From Bacteroidota bacterium (GTDB lineage: Bacteria; Bacteroidota; Bacteroidia; Chitinophagales; Chitinophagaceae), in assembly GCA_947456625.1 (NCBI GenBank), contig CANGQJ010000008.1, forward strand, positions 1 to 64,000: DNA of 64,000 nucleotides, in the 5' to 3' direction. A model generated the notes under the pieces. That model searched no databases. It had not been told where the DNA came from and was given only the letters and a program-made list of their open reading frames with translations. Each line of letters opens with the position of its first letter. The stretch's first letter is position 1. A program made the translations under genes and the position numbers. Positions 27,983-36,420 of this stretch are shown here, piece by piece.

Positions 27983-28517
27983 TTTTAAAATAGCAAATAC
28001 CAACCTTTTAAAATCCAAATTATTTGTTACCATACTTTTTTTAAGTATGATAACTTTAATGAGTGGATGTGGTATTTATAGTTTTAAAGATGCTGTCATT
28101 CCTGATAATATCAAAACAGTAAAAATTGGATTTGTTGAAAATAAAGCCAGGTATGTTAACCCACAATTAGCTCCTCTATTAACAGACAAGCTGCAACAAA
28201 AAATAATAAATCAAACCAAGCTTACCAGAACTAACAGCGACGATGCGCATTATCAAATTTTTGCAACCATTACCAATTATGATCCTACTCAAACAGTAGG
28301 TATTAGTGCGCAACAAGCAACAGCTAACCGATTAACGGTAACGGTGCATGTGGTATTAAAAAAGACATTAGAAAATAAAGAACTTGAATTTGATGTTTCT
28401 AGAAATTTTGATTTTTCTGCTAACTTAAGTTTAAGTCAAGCCGAAGGACAACTAATGGAGGACATTATTCGTAATATTACGGATGATATTTTTAATCAAA
28501 TTTTTTCAAACTGGTAG
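27972..28517 (+). CDS. lptE: LPS-assembly lipoprotein LptE
   Basis: About 181 aa. A lipoprotein signal ends at the lipobox LMSGC, followed by GIYSFKDAVIPDNIKTVKIGF, the usual LptE opening, and a mixed alpha/beta body (ARYVNPQLAPLLTDKLQQKI). LptE plugs the LptD barrel that inserts LPS into the outer membrane. No ATG gives a full signal peptide; a TTG at 27972 inside the last codons of the preceding gene is the best start (a GTG at 27933 is also open). The 3-4 base gap to the next gene indicates an operon. Confidence 0.85.
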   Translation: MKNNFKIANTNLLKSKLFVTILFLSMITLMSGCGIYSFKDAVIPDNIKTVKIGFVENKARYVNPQLAPLLTDKLQQKIINQTKLTRTNSDDAHYQIFATITNYDPTQTVGISAQQATANRLTVTVHVVLKKTLENKELEFDVSRNFDFSANLSLSQAEGQLMEDIIRNITDDIFNQIFSNW

Positions 28518-28520
28518 TTA

Positions 28521-29243
28521 ATGAACACATCTGTAATTAAAAATATCTTATTGAATTGGACAGGTCACACGGACTTATCTCAAATTGAGACAAGTTCATT
28601 AGAGCAATTGGTTAAAGAAAATGCATTTAGCCCTAGCCTTCAATTATTACTTGCAAAAAAGTATGAATTAGAAAGTCCTGAAAAATTCAAAAACCAGTTA
28701 TATAAAACAGTATGTTATTTCCCATCTGGCCTACAACTTCATCAATGGTTAAATAAAGAAGCCATTAGTGACAATTTAGCCCCTATGGACGAGAAATTAA
28801 ACTCCATGATTTCGGAGCAATTGGCTCAGTTTAATGAGGAAGTGTCTGGTGAGCAATTAGAGTTTGAAAAAGAGACCCCTCAAATATTTAAGGACTATTT
28901 TGGTGCTCAAGGCATAGAAATTGATCTAGAAACCATCCCACAGGATAAATTAACCACCCAATTAAGGAGTTTTACGGCTTGGCTTAAAGTCCTTAAGCAA
29001 CAAGAACAAATTGGCCATAATTTAGCCGAAATTGGGGATGAACAGGAGAAAGTAGTGGCAATTATAGCCGAAAAAGCCAATAAAGCAACCGATGTATTAA
29101 CCGAGTCTATGGCTGAAATATGGGAAAAACAAGGCAATATTCATAAAGCAATAGACATCTATTCCAAATTAAGTTTTATTTTTCCTGAAAAATCCGTTTA
29201 TTTTGCGTCTCGAATTGAACAATTAAAACAAATTAAAAAATGA
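28521..29243 (+). CDS. Conserved helical protein of unknown function
   Basis: A 240-aa, mostly alpha-helical, soluble protein, acidic in the middle (EEVSGEQLEFEKET), with a C-terminal TPR-like helix pair (KQGNIHKAIDIYSKLSFIFPEKSVYFASRIEQLK). No signal peptide is visible. Its place between lptE and secG suggests a link to envelope biogenesis, but nothing in the sequence shows the function. Its stop overlaps the secG start by four bases (ATGA). Confidence 0.7.
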   Translation: MNTSVIKNILLNWTGHTDLSQIETSSLEQLVKENAFSPSLQLLLAKKYELESPEKFKNQLYKTVCYFPSGLQLHQWLNKEAISDNLAPMDEKLNSMISEQLAQFNEEVSGEQLEFEKETPQIFKDYFGAQGIEIDLETIPQDKLTTQLRSFTAWLKVLKQQEQIGHNLAEIGDEQEKVVAIIAEKANKATDVLTESMAEIWEKQGNIHKAIDIYSKLSFIFPEKSVYFASRIEQLKQIKK

Positions 29244-29596
29244 TCACCTTATTTATAATCTTAATGATTACCGCTTGTATAGGACTTGGCTTTATGGTTT
29301 TAATTCAAAACCCTAAGGGTGGAGGATTAAATGCAAACGTGAGTGGTTTATCAAATAATTTCATGGGCGTAAAACAAACAACCGATGTACTTGAAAAAGG
29401 TACTTGGATTTTTGTAGCTGTTATTGCTATATTGTCTATTACTTCTACCCTTTTCTTAAAATCAGCTGGAAACGGTGATTCTGATAAAGGTTTAATTAAC
29501 AAAGTAAACACATCTGCAACTGCTCCAACACAAACGGCACCTACTCAAGCACCTGCTAACACTGCTACAGTTCCAGCCACCCCAGCTACAAAATAA
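29240..29596 (+). CDS. secG: Protein translocase subunit SecG
   Basis: A 118-aa protein with two membrane helices (about 2-20 and 53-73). The intervening cytoplasmic loop contains LIQNPKGGGLNANVSG and FMGVKQTTDVLEKGTW, the typical SecG pattern, and a Thr/Ala/Pro-rich tail of about 35 residues follows. SecG stabilises SecYE during SecA-driven export. The ATG overlaps the upstream stop (ATGA). It ends the miaB-secG run and is followed by two hairpins. Confidence 0.93.
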   Translation: MITLFIILMITACIGLGFMVLIQNPKGGGLNANVSGLSNNFMGVKQTTDVLEKGTWIFVAVIAILSITSTLFLKSAGNGDSDKGLINKVNTSATAPTQTAPTQAPANTATVPATPATK

Positions 29597-29606
29597 ATTC
29601 AACCTA

Positions 29607-29633
29607 CTATTTCCAGCATAAAGTTGGAAATAG
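29607..29633 (+). terminator. Hairpin after secG
   Basis: Perfect 9-base arms CTATTTCCA and TGGAAATAG enclose a 9-base loop, followed by TTAATTT. The weak U-run suggests an RNA-stabilising or minor terminator hairpin ahead of the stronger one. Confidence 0.5.
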
Positions 29634-29652
29634 TTAATTTATAAATAATTTG

Positions 29653-29681
29653 TCCCCACCTACTTCAAGGTGGGGATTTTT
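29653..29681 (+). terminator. Rho-independent terminator after secG
   Basis: Arms TCCCCACC and GGTGGGGA (8 bp, GC-rich for this genome) with an 8-base loop and a following T-run. It closes the miaB-secG transcription unit 16 bases before mltG. Confidence 0.85.
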
Positions 29682-29696
29682 ATTGTATTTTGAAAT

Positions 29697-30707
29697 ATGA
29701 AAAAGATTATTGTTATTGTACTACTTCTCTTAATTAGCTATGAGTCATATAATATATTTATAAGTACTACACACTTTAATAAGGACAGAATTAGTTTTGA
29801 ATACAATAATGGTCTAGATGCGTTAGCTGATACTTTGGTGGCAAAAAAAATAATTTTAGATAAACCCAGTTTCTTAGTGCTTTCTAAAATGCTTAATGTT
29901 GAAAGCAAAGTAAGGCCTGGTAAATTTTTAGTAAAGAAAAAAACAAGCTTACTGTCCTTAATTAGAATGCTAAGAAATAACCAACAAGCCACTGTGAATT
30001 TTGTATTAAACAAAGTGCGCACCAAAGGAGAACTAGCTAAATTAATTGAAAACACATTATCCATGGATAGTGCAACCGCATTTGCATTTTTTAACAACAA
30101 CGATTCTCTTAGCTTATACAATACCGATACTACTCAATTATTGACTTTATTTATACCCAATACCTATACCATGTATTGGTCTACCTCACTAACTAGGTTC
30201 ATGCAAAAAATGAAGGATCAACAAAACATATTTTGGAAGTCAAATAATAGACTTGAAAAAGCTGCTGCTATTGGCATGACACCTAATGAAGTTTACACTT
30301 TAGCATCTATAGTAGAAGAAGAGTGTAATTATGATTCCGATAAAAGTTTAATTGCAAGTGTTTATCAAAATAGACTTCTTAAAGGCATGCCATTGCAAGC
30401 TTGCCCTACTATAAAATACGCCATGCAGGACTTTACATTAACCCGTATTTATGAAAAGTATTTAATGAACACATCACCTTATAATACGTATAGACATAAA
30501 GGACTACCTCCCGGCCCTATTTGCACTCCAAGTCCAACAACCATTGACTTGGTATTAAATGCACCTAAAACAAACTACCTTTACTTTGTAGCAAAATCAG
30601 ACTTTAGTGGATATCATCATTTTAGCGCTAGTTTTGAAGAACATAGTAAATTTGCAAAAGAATATCAGCTCAAATTAGATGAATACCAAAAAAGAAAAAA
30701 GCAATAA
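29697..30707 (+). CDS. mltG: Endolytic murein transglycosylase MltG
   Basis: A 336-aa YceG-family protein that cuts nascent peptidoglycan strands near the inner membrane. An N-terminal membrane anchor (about 3-18) is followed by a LysM-like region and the catalytic domain with ASIVEEECNYDSDKSLIASVYQNRL (the first Glu of the EEE run aligns with the catalytic Glu), TIKYAM, YNTYRHKGLPPGPI and the C-terminal YLYFVAKSDFSGYHHFS. The length is typical. It overlaps the next gene by 29 bases. Confidence 0.95.
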   Translation: MKKIIVIVLLLLISYESYNIFISTTHFNKDRISFEYNNGLDALADTLVAKKIILDKPSFLVLSKMLNVESKVRPGKFLVKKKTSLLSLIRMLRNNQQATVNFVLNKVRTKGELAKLIENTLSMDSATAFAFFNNNDSLSLYNTDTTQLLTLFIPNTYTMYWSTSLTRFMQKMKDQQNIFWKSNNRLEKAAAIGMTPNEVYTLASIVEEECNYDSDKSLIASVYQNRLLKGMPLQACPTIKYAMQDFTLTRIYEKYLMNTSPYNTYRHKGLPPGPICTPSPTTIDLVLNAPKTNYLYFVAKSDFSGYHHFSASFEEHSKFAKEYQLKLDEYQKRKKQ

Positions 30708-31677
30708 AGCAAAGTTCCCCGTTGTTATTTTAAAAGTAATTTTTGCTTTTGTTAAAACTATATTTGGGCCTTTTTTTGTCTTTCTAAAACGAAAGGCAAA
30801 ATATATTTACATACCTGGATTTCAAAAAATTAATTTATATCAGGTTATAAAGTTTTTATTTAAACAGTTAAATACACTTGGACTTTACGATCGTGCATCG
30901 GCAATTTCTTTTAATTTAATTATGGCATTGCCTGCTGGGTTCTTATTTTTATTTTCATTAATTCCTTATTTCCCAAAGTCGTTTAAAATTAAAAAGCAAA
31001 TACTTTCTATTTTTAAAGATATCGCTCCCAACTCAAGCACCTATAACTTTATTTTAGATATTATCAATGACTTATTAAGCCAACATGTTGGTGTTTTTTC
31101 ATTTGGTTTTTTATTATTGTTATTTTACGCATCAAATGCTATGACAGGTATTATCCGAAGCTTTGATAAATCTATCATGCAGAACAAACCATTTTTCCTG
31201 CACCAACGAATGCGTGCCTTGAGACTAACCATTATATTAATGATGTTGGTTTTTGCAAGCTTAGTGGTCCTAATTGGTCAAGATCAACTAACCTCTTTGT
31301 TAAGAGCTGGTTTTAATATTAATAAAAGCACTATACTCCCATACTGGAATACCTTAAGATGGTTAATTATTATTTTACTGTTGTTTTTTGGCAATGCCTT
31401 TATTTACAAATTCGCACCTCATATCAAGGAAAAGTGGCCGCTGGCAAGCCCTGGCGCGCTAATGTCAACTACCCTTATGTTAATTACTACATATGGCTTT
31501 TCCTATTGGGTAAACCATTTTAGTAGCTACAATAAAATATATGGATCTATTGGAACCGTTTTAATTGTAATGACATTAATTTATATTAATGCACTTATCC
31601 TATTAATTGGATTTGAATTAAATGTAAGCATTGAATTAATCAAAACTGAACAGGAAAAAGTAGACTACTTTAACTAA
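30679..31677 (+). CDS. YihY/BrkB-family inner-membrane protein
   Basis: A 332-aa protein with about six membrane helices, including FGFLLLLFYASNAMTGIIRSF and TVLIVMTLIYINALILLIGFELN, the conserved YihY/BrkB ending. The N-terminus is Lys-rich and cytosolic. The family was once called ribonuclease BN by mistake; its function is still unclear and transport is suspected. The ATG at 30679 overlaps the 3' end of mltG by 29 bases, so the two genes are coupled. Confidence 0.88.
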   Translation: MNTKKEKSNKAKFPVVILKVIFAFVKTIFGPFFVFLKRKAKYIYIPGFQKINLYQVIKFLFKQLNTLGLYDRASAISFNLIMALPAGFLFLFSLIPYFPKSFKIKKQILSIFKDIAPNSSTYNFILDIINDLLSQHVGVFSFGFLLLLFYASNAMTGIIRSFDKSIMQNKPFFLHQRMRALRLTIILMMLVFASLVVLIGQDQLTSLLRAGFNINKSTILPYWNTLRWLIIILLLFFGNAFIYKFAPHIKEKWPLASPGALMSTTLMLITTYGFSYWVNHFSSYNKIYGSIGTVLIVMTLIYINALILLIGFELNVSIELIKTEQEKVDYFN

Positions 31678-31715
31678 GTAATATAGAAATGCTTTATTTA
31701 GACTACAAATAAACC

Positions 31716-32969
31716 TTATTTATTAGCCATATCCGGGATCTCATTTACCTTATATGCACCAGCGTCTAACTTAGCTTTTGTTTCACTAAATGCTTTTAAT
31801 GTTAAATCAATTTCCTCCTGGGTATGCACTGCTGTTGGAATAAGACGGTAAATAATATGCCCTTTTGGAATTACAGGATATACTACTATGGAGCAAAATA
31901 TTTTATAATTTTCTCGGATATCCATAACCATAGCTGTCGCTTCCTCTACGCCTCCTTTCATATAAACTGGAGTCACCACTGAATCGGTTTTACCAATATC
32001 AAAACCTTTTTCCTTTAAACCATTTTGTAATGCTAAGGCATTTTTCCAAAGATTATCCTTAAGCTCAGGCTTGGTTTTTAAAAGTTCTAGGCGCTTTAAG
32101 TTACCAACAACATATGGCATGGGTAAACTTTTAGCAAAAATTTGAGAACGAATATTGTAACGAATAAAATCAATAATAGTTCTTGGCCCCGCCATAAAAG
32201 CTCCAATGGATGCCATACTTTTAGCAAAAGTAGAAAAGTATAAATCAATGGCATCCTGGCATCCCTGCTCCTCACCAGCTCCTGCACCTGTTTTACCTAA
32301 GGTTCCAAAACCATGTGCATCGTCTACCAACAATCTAAAAGGGAACTTGGATTTTAATGCAGCTATCTCTTTTAATTTTCCCTGATCACCTGCCATTCCA
32401 AAAACGCCTTCTGTTATTACTAAAATGCCTCCACCTTGTTTATCGGCTAAAGCTTTAGCACGGTTTAATTGTTTTTCACAATCCTCCACATCGTTGTGTT
32501 TAAATACAAAACGGTGACTTGGGATCATTCTTAAGCCATCAATAATACAAGCATGACACTCGGCATCATAAACCACTACATCGTGACGACCACAAATAGC
32601 ATCAATGGCACTCATAATTCCTTGATAACCATAATTCATTAAAATAGCATCCTCCTTATGTACAAAACTGGCTAATTCCTGCTCTAATTGCTCATGCAAA
32701 TCACTATTTCCACTCATCATCCTAGCACCCATCGGAAGGGCTAAACCATATTTTGCGGCAGCATCGGCGTCGGCTTTACGCACTTCGGGATGGTTGGCAA
32801 GACCTAAATAGTTATTCAAACTCCAAACAATCATTTCCTTGCCCCTGAAATTCATTTTAGAACCAATTTCACCGTCAAGTTTAGGAAATGCAAAATATCC
32901 ATGGGCTCTTTCTCTGTGTTGCCCAATAGGTCCGTAGTTTTTGATTAACCTTTCAAAAATGTCTGCCAT
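31716..32969 (-). CDS. PLP-dependent alpha-oxoamine synthase
   Basis: A 417-aa fold-type I PLP enzyme of the family that joins an amino acid to an acyl-CoA or acyl-ACP with loss of CO2 (KBL, BioF, serine palmitoyltransferase). The N-terminal FRGKEMIVWSLNNYLGLANHP, the PLP-contacting DDAHGFG at 216-222 and the Schiff-base Lys250 in STFAKSMASIG are visible. Bacteroidota use such enzymes for sphingolipids (serine) or sulfonolipids (cysteate), so a lipid role is likely, but I cannot tell the amino acid substrate from the sequence. No biotin or threonine-degradation genes are nearby. Confidence 0.88.
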   Translation of the reverse strand: MADIFERLIKNYGPIGQHRERAHGYFAFPKLDGEIGSKMNFRGKEMIVWSLNNYLGLANHPEVRKADADAAAKYGLALPMGARMMSGNSDLHEQLEQELASFVHKEDAILMNYGYQGIMSAIDAICGRHDVVVYDAECHACIIDGLRMIPSHRFVFKHNDVEDCEKQLNRAKALADKQGGGILVITEGVFGMAGDQGKLKEIAALKSKFPFRLLVDDAHGFGTLGKTGAGAGEEQGCQDAIDLYFSTFAKSMASIGAFMAGPRTIIDFIRYNIRSQIFAKSLPMPYVVGNLKRLELLKTKPELKDNLWKNALALQNGLKEKGFDIGKTDSVVTPVYMKGGVEEATAMVMDIRENYKIFCSIVVYPVIPKGHIIYRLIPTAVHTQEEIDLTLKAFSETKAKLDAGAYKVNEIPDMANK

Positions 32970-32988
32970 ATAGTGTTAATTATTAATG

Positions 32989-32996
32989 CAAATTTA
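32989..32996 (-). promoter_or_regulatory. -7 box of the alpha-oxoamine synthase gene
   Basis: The minus strand reads TAAATTTG, a full TAnnTTTG match, 19 bases upstream of the ATG. No clear -33 element. Confidence 0.45.
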
Positions 32997-33060
32997 AACA
33001 ATTTTTACCTTTAAAGCGCTAATAAATAGCTTAAATTGCACACTTAAATTGATAGTGAAA

Positions 33061-34707
33061 ATGCGCATTTTAACCTTATTAAGCATTTGCCTTTTTAGTA
33101 TTGCAGCAATTGCTCAAAAACAAACAACAAATTCCGAAAAAAGCAATAAACCAAAATTGGTTATTGGGATTGTAGTTGATCAGATGAGATGGGATTACGT
33201 GAACAAATTCAAACCCTTTTTTAAAAGTCAAAACGGCTTTTTACACTTTATTAATCAAGGTGCAACATGTGACAATACCATGATCCCTTATGTTCCAACG
33301 GTAACTGCTTGTGGTCATGCGAGCATTTATACCGGAAGTGTCCCTGCATTAAATGGGATAGCTGGGAATGATTGGTATGATAACATACTGCAAAAGAAAG
33401 TTTATTGTGTCGATGACCCAAACGTTCAAACAGTAGGCTCACCAAGCGTAGCAAATGGCAAAATGAGTCCTGTTAACTTATGGACAACTACCATAGGAGA
33501 CGAATTAAAATTAGCAACCAATTTTAAAAGTAAAGTAATTGGAATTTCATTAAAAGACCGTGGAGCAATTATTCCGGCAGGACATACAGCTAATGCTGCT
33601 TATTGGTATGATACATTGTCTGGAAATTTCATTACTTCAACTTATTATGCAAAAGCCCTTCCCAATTGGCTATCCAATTACAATAATGAACACCATGTTG
33701 ATAGTTCCTATAGAAAAGGTTGGAATTTGAGTTTATCATCTAGCATTTATGAAGAAAATTGTGACGGAGATGAAAACATTTATGAAGGCAAACCATTTGG
33801 AGAAAATGCAAAACATTTTCCATACAACTTAAATGAATTTGTAGGAATTAATTATGCGAAAATATTGACTACGCCACATGGAAACAACTTAGTAACCGAT
33901 ATTGCTAAACAAGCAATAATAAATGAGCAATTAGGAGCTGATGACATTACCGATTTATTAGCGTTAAGCTTTTCTTCACCTGATTATATAGGACATAAAT
34001 TTGGCCCAAATTCATGGGAAACTTTAGACGGCTATATAAAATTAGATGAAGTATTAGCCAATTTTTTTGGCTTTTTAGACAAGCAAGTTGGAAAAGGTAA
34101 TTATACCGTTTTCTTAACTGCTGACCATGCTGTTGCCAATATACCTGCATATGCAAAAAAACACAATTTACCTGGTGGCAGATTCGATGATAAGGCTATA
34201 AAAGTAGATGTAAACGCATGTTTAAATGCTAATAATTTAAACCTAAAACTAATTTCGTATGTTGGAGATAATAACGTTTATTATAATCATCAATTAATGG
34301 ATAGTTTAAATATAAGTAATGATTATTTAACAACTATAATTTCAAGATATTTAGAAAAACTTCCATTTATATTACAAGTAGTCGAAAATCGAAAAGCTGC
34401 TGTAGCTCCTCTTCCACAATCGGTTAGAGAAAAAATTGTAAACGGTTTTAACACACAACGTGGTGGCGATTTAATGATTGTAACCAAGTCTGGTGTAGTT
34501 GATGGCTATCCTACAGGAACAAGTCATGGCGTTTTATACAACTATGACACGCACATCCCATTTTTACTTGTTGGTAATGGCATTAAACACACCACAGTCA
34601 ATAGTCAAACCTATATGACCGATATTGCTCCTACTATTACCACCCTTTTAGGTATTCAAATGCCAAGTGGAAGTATTGGCAAGCCGGTACAAGAAGTTTT
34701 AAAGTAG
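33061..34707 (+). CDS. PafA-like alkaline phosphatase family protein
   Basis: About 548 aa from the ATG at 33061 (MRILTLLSICLFSIAAIAQ is a good signal peptide; an upstream TTG in frame is unlikely). The metal-site Asp is in VIGIVVDQMRWDYV, the nucleophile region is PTVTACGHASIYTGSVP with the expected Thr, and IAGNDWYD, LSFSSPDYIGHKFGP and FLTADHAVANIP provide the other zinc ligands. This matches periplasmic Bacteroidota PafA, a phosphate-irrepressible phosphomonoesterase. A strong terminator follows. Confidence 0.9.
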   Translation: MRILTLLSICLFSIAAIAQKQTTNSEKSNKPKLVIGIVVDQMRWDYVNKFKPFFKSQNGFLHFINQGATCDNTMIPYVPTVTACGHASIYTGSVPALNGIAGNDWYDNILQKKVYCVDDPNVQTVGSPSVANGKMSPVNLWTTTIGDELKLATNFKSKVIGISLKDRGAIIPAGHTANAAYWYDTLSGNFITSTYYAKALPNWLSNYNNEHHVDSSYRKGWNLSLSSSIYEENCDGDENIYEGKPFGENAKHFPYNLNEFVGINYAKILTTPHGNNLVTDIAKQAIINEQLGADDITDLLALSFSSPDYIGHKFGPNSWETLDGYIKLDEVLANFFGFLDKQVGKGNYTVFLTADHAVANIPAYAKKHNLPGGRFDDKAIKVDVNACLNANNLNLKLISYVGDNNVYYNHQLMDSLNISNDYLTTIISRYLEKLPFILQVVENRKAAVAPLPQSVREKIVNGFNTQRGGDLMIVTKSGVVDGYPTGTSHGVLYNYDTHIPFLLVGNGIKHTTVNSQTYMTDIAPTITTLLGIQMPSGSIGKPVQEVLK

Positions 34708-34711
34708 TATT

Positions 34712-34745
34712 AAAAGCCCCTAAGCATTTTTAAGGGCTTTTTTTA
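34712..34745 (+). terminator. Terminator after the PafA-like gene
   Basis: AAAAGCCC pairs with GGGCTTTT around an AT-rich centre and is followed by a run of Ts; a good rho-independent terminator a few bases after the stop. Confidence 0.8.
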
Positions 34746-34784
34746 AATATAATTAGTTTAAATTAACAGTCTAAACACCTTTTT

Positions 34785-35006
34785 ATGAAAAAATTATTAT
34801 TCGCTGGTTTATTTTTAATGGCTGCAAATTTTGCATTTGCCGCTGATACATGTACTGCTGATTGTCACAAAGCAGAACATAAATGTACAAAGGCTTGCCA
34901 TAAAGACGGAGCTGGTCATATTGCAAATCATGGAGAAAAAGGACACATGTGTACTGCAAAAGATTGCAAACATGATTGCGGTAAGGATTGTATGAAAAAA
35001 GCTTAG
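34785..35006 (+). CDS. Small exported Cys/His-rich protein, probable metal binder
   Basis: A 73-aa precursor: signal peptide (about 1-19, ending AFAAD) and a mature part of about 53 residues with nine Cys and many His and Lys, in loosely repeated CxxxC modules (CTADCHK, CTKACHK, CTAKDCK, CGKDC). There is no CxxCH haem motif. The density of Cys and His suggests periplasmic binding of a soft metal such as copper, zinc or silver. It is an independent unit between two terminators. The family is not recognised. Confidence 0.75.
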   Translation: MKKLLFAGLFLMAANFAFAADTCTADCHKAEHKCTKACHKDGAGHIANHGEKGHMCTAKDCKHDCGKDCMKKA

Positions 35007-35035
35007 TCACAAATTATTTCAAAAGCTATTTTACT

Positions 35036-35067
35036 AAAAAAGCCACTCAAATTTTGAGTGGCTTTTT
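35036..35067. terminator. Bidirectional terminator between the Cys-rich gene and icd
   Basis: A long stem, AAAAAGCCACTCAAA against its complement, with T-runs on both strands, placed between convergent genes. It should serve both. Confidence 0.85.
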
Positions 35068-35111
35068 ATATTTGTATCATGCGCTTTTAATAACGCAGGT
35101 ATCTATTACAA

Positions 35112-36341
35112 TTAACCAAGCTTCTTTTGCAAATTCGCGTCTAATGCATCTAAGAACTCCTCGGTATAAACATAGTGTTCGCCATGTTTAACTTTGTTTC
35201 CATGCACACAAACTGCTAAATCCTTAGTCATAATACCAGACTCAACAGTTTCCACACAAACATCTTCTAATGCTTTTGAGAAACGAATTAACTCCTGATT
35301 GTTATCCAATTGACCACGGAATTCTAAACCTCTTGTCCATGCAAAAATGGAAGCAATTGGGTTAGTAGAAGTTCTGTTGCCTTTTTGATGCTCGCGGTAG
35401 TGACGTGTTACCGTACCGTGTGCAGCTTCGGCTTCCATTACTTTACCATCTGGGGTAATTAAAGTAGAAGTCATTAATCCCAAAGATCCAAAACCTTGAG
35501 CTACTGTATCGGATTGAACGTCGCCATCATAGTTTTTACAAGCCCAAACAAAATTACCATTCCATTTTAAAGCACTTGCTACCATGTCATCAATTAAACG
35601 ATGCTCATAAGTAATACCCGCTGCTTCGTATTTTGCTTTAAATTCACCTTGGTAAACTTCTTCAAAAATATCTTTGAAACGACCATCATATTTTTTTAAG
35701 ATGGTATTTTTTGTAGATAAATACAAAGGCCATTTTTTAGCCAATGCTTGATTAAAACAAGCACGCGCAAAACCATAAATACTTTCGTCGGTATTGTACA
35801 TTGCAAGCGCAACGCCGTCTCCTTTATAGTTAAATACTTCAAACTCTTGATTAGTACCATCTTCACCTTCAAATTTGATGGTTAATTTACCCTTGCCTTT
35901 TGTTACAAAGTCCGTTGCACGGTACTGATCACCAAATGCATGTCGACCAATACAAATTGGAGCTGTCCAGTTTGGAACTAAACGAGGTACATTACTACAA
36001 ACAATGGGTTCACGAAATACGGTACCATCTAAAATATTGCGAATAGTTCCGTTAGGGCTTTTCCACATTTGCTTTAACTTAAACTCTTCTACTCTTTGCT
36101 CGTCTGGAGTAATGGTAGCACACTTAATACCAACTCCGAATTGCTTAATTGCATTTGCAGCATCAATCGTAACTTGGTCATTGGTCTGGTCACGATATTC
36201 CATACCTAAATCATAGTACTTAATATCAATCTCTAAATAAGGTAAGATTAATTTGTCCTTAATGAACTTCCAGATAATTCTGGTCATTTCATCACCATCC
36301 AATTCAACCACTGGATTGGCAACTTTAATTTTTTGTCCCAT
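35112..36341 (-). CDS. icd: NADP-dependent isocitrate dehydrogenase (eukaryote-like type)
   Basis: A 409-aa TCA-cycle enzyme making 2-oxoglutarate and NADPH. The ATG at 36339-36341 ([19 protein letters not shown]) is chosen over an earlier ATG that lies in the operator-promoter region. Motifs are [31 protein letters not shown] (isocitrate-binding), [18 protein letters not shown] and [12 protein letters not shown]. This matches the homodimeric IDH1-like subfamily of about 410 aa rather than the Escherichia coli type. An inverted repeat covers its promoter. Confidence 0.97.
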   Translation of the reverse strand: MGQKIKVANPVVELDGDEMTRIIWKFIKDKLILPYLEIDIKYYDLGMEYRDQTNDQVTIDAANAIKQFGVGIKCATITPDEQRVEEFKLKQMWKSPNGTIRNILDGTVFREPIVCSNVPRLVPNWTAPICIGRHAFGDQYRATDFVTKGKGKLTIKFEGEDGTNQEFEVFNYKGDGVALAMYNTDESIYGFARACFNQALAKKWPLYLSTKNTILKKYDGRFKDIFEEVYQGEFKAKYEAAGITYEHRLIDDMVASALKWNGNFVWACKNYDGDVQSDTVAQGFGSLGLMTSTLITPDGKVMEAEAAHGTVTRHYREHQKGNRTSTNPIASIFAWTRGLEFRGQLDNNQELIRFSKALEDVCVETVESGIMTKDLAVCVHGNKVKHGEHYVYTEEFLDALDANLQKKLG

Positions 36342-36350
36342 AGCTTTAAA

Positions 36351-36374
36351 ATTTTGTACGCAAATGTACAAAAT
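36351..36374 (-). promoter_or_regulatory. icd promoter box inside an inverted repeat
   Basis: Perfect 9-base arms ATTTTGTAC (36351-36359) and GTACAAAAT (36366-36374) are separated by six bases. The minus strand within it reads TACATTTG (36368-36361), a full TAnnTTTG match, 19 bases upstream of the icd ATG. A dimeric regulator binding here would block the promoter. Confidence 0.55.
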
Positions 36375-36420
36375 GTAGCTATAATTTTAATGATTATACT
36401 CAGTAAAAAACCTATGAAAA

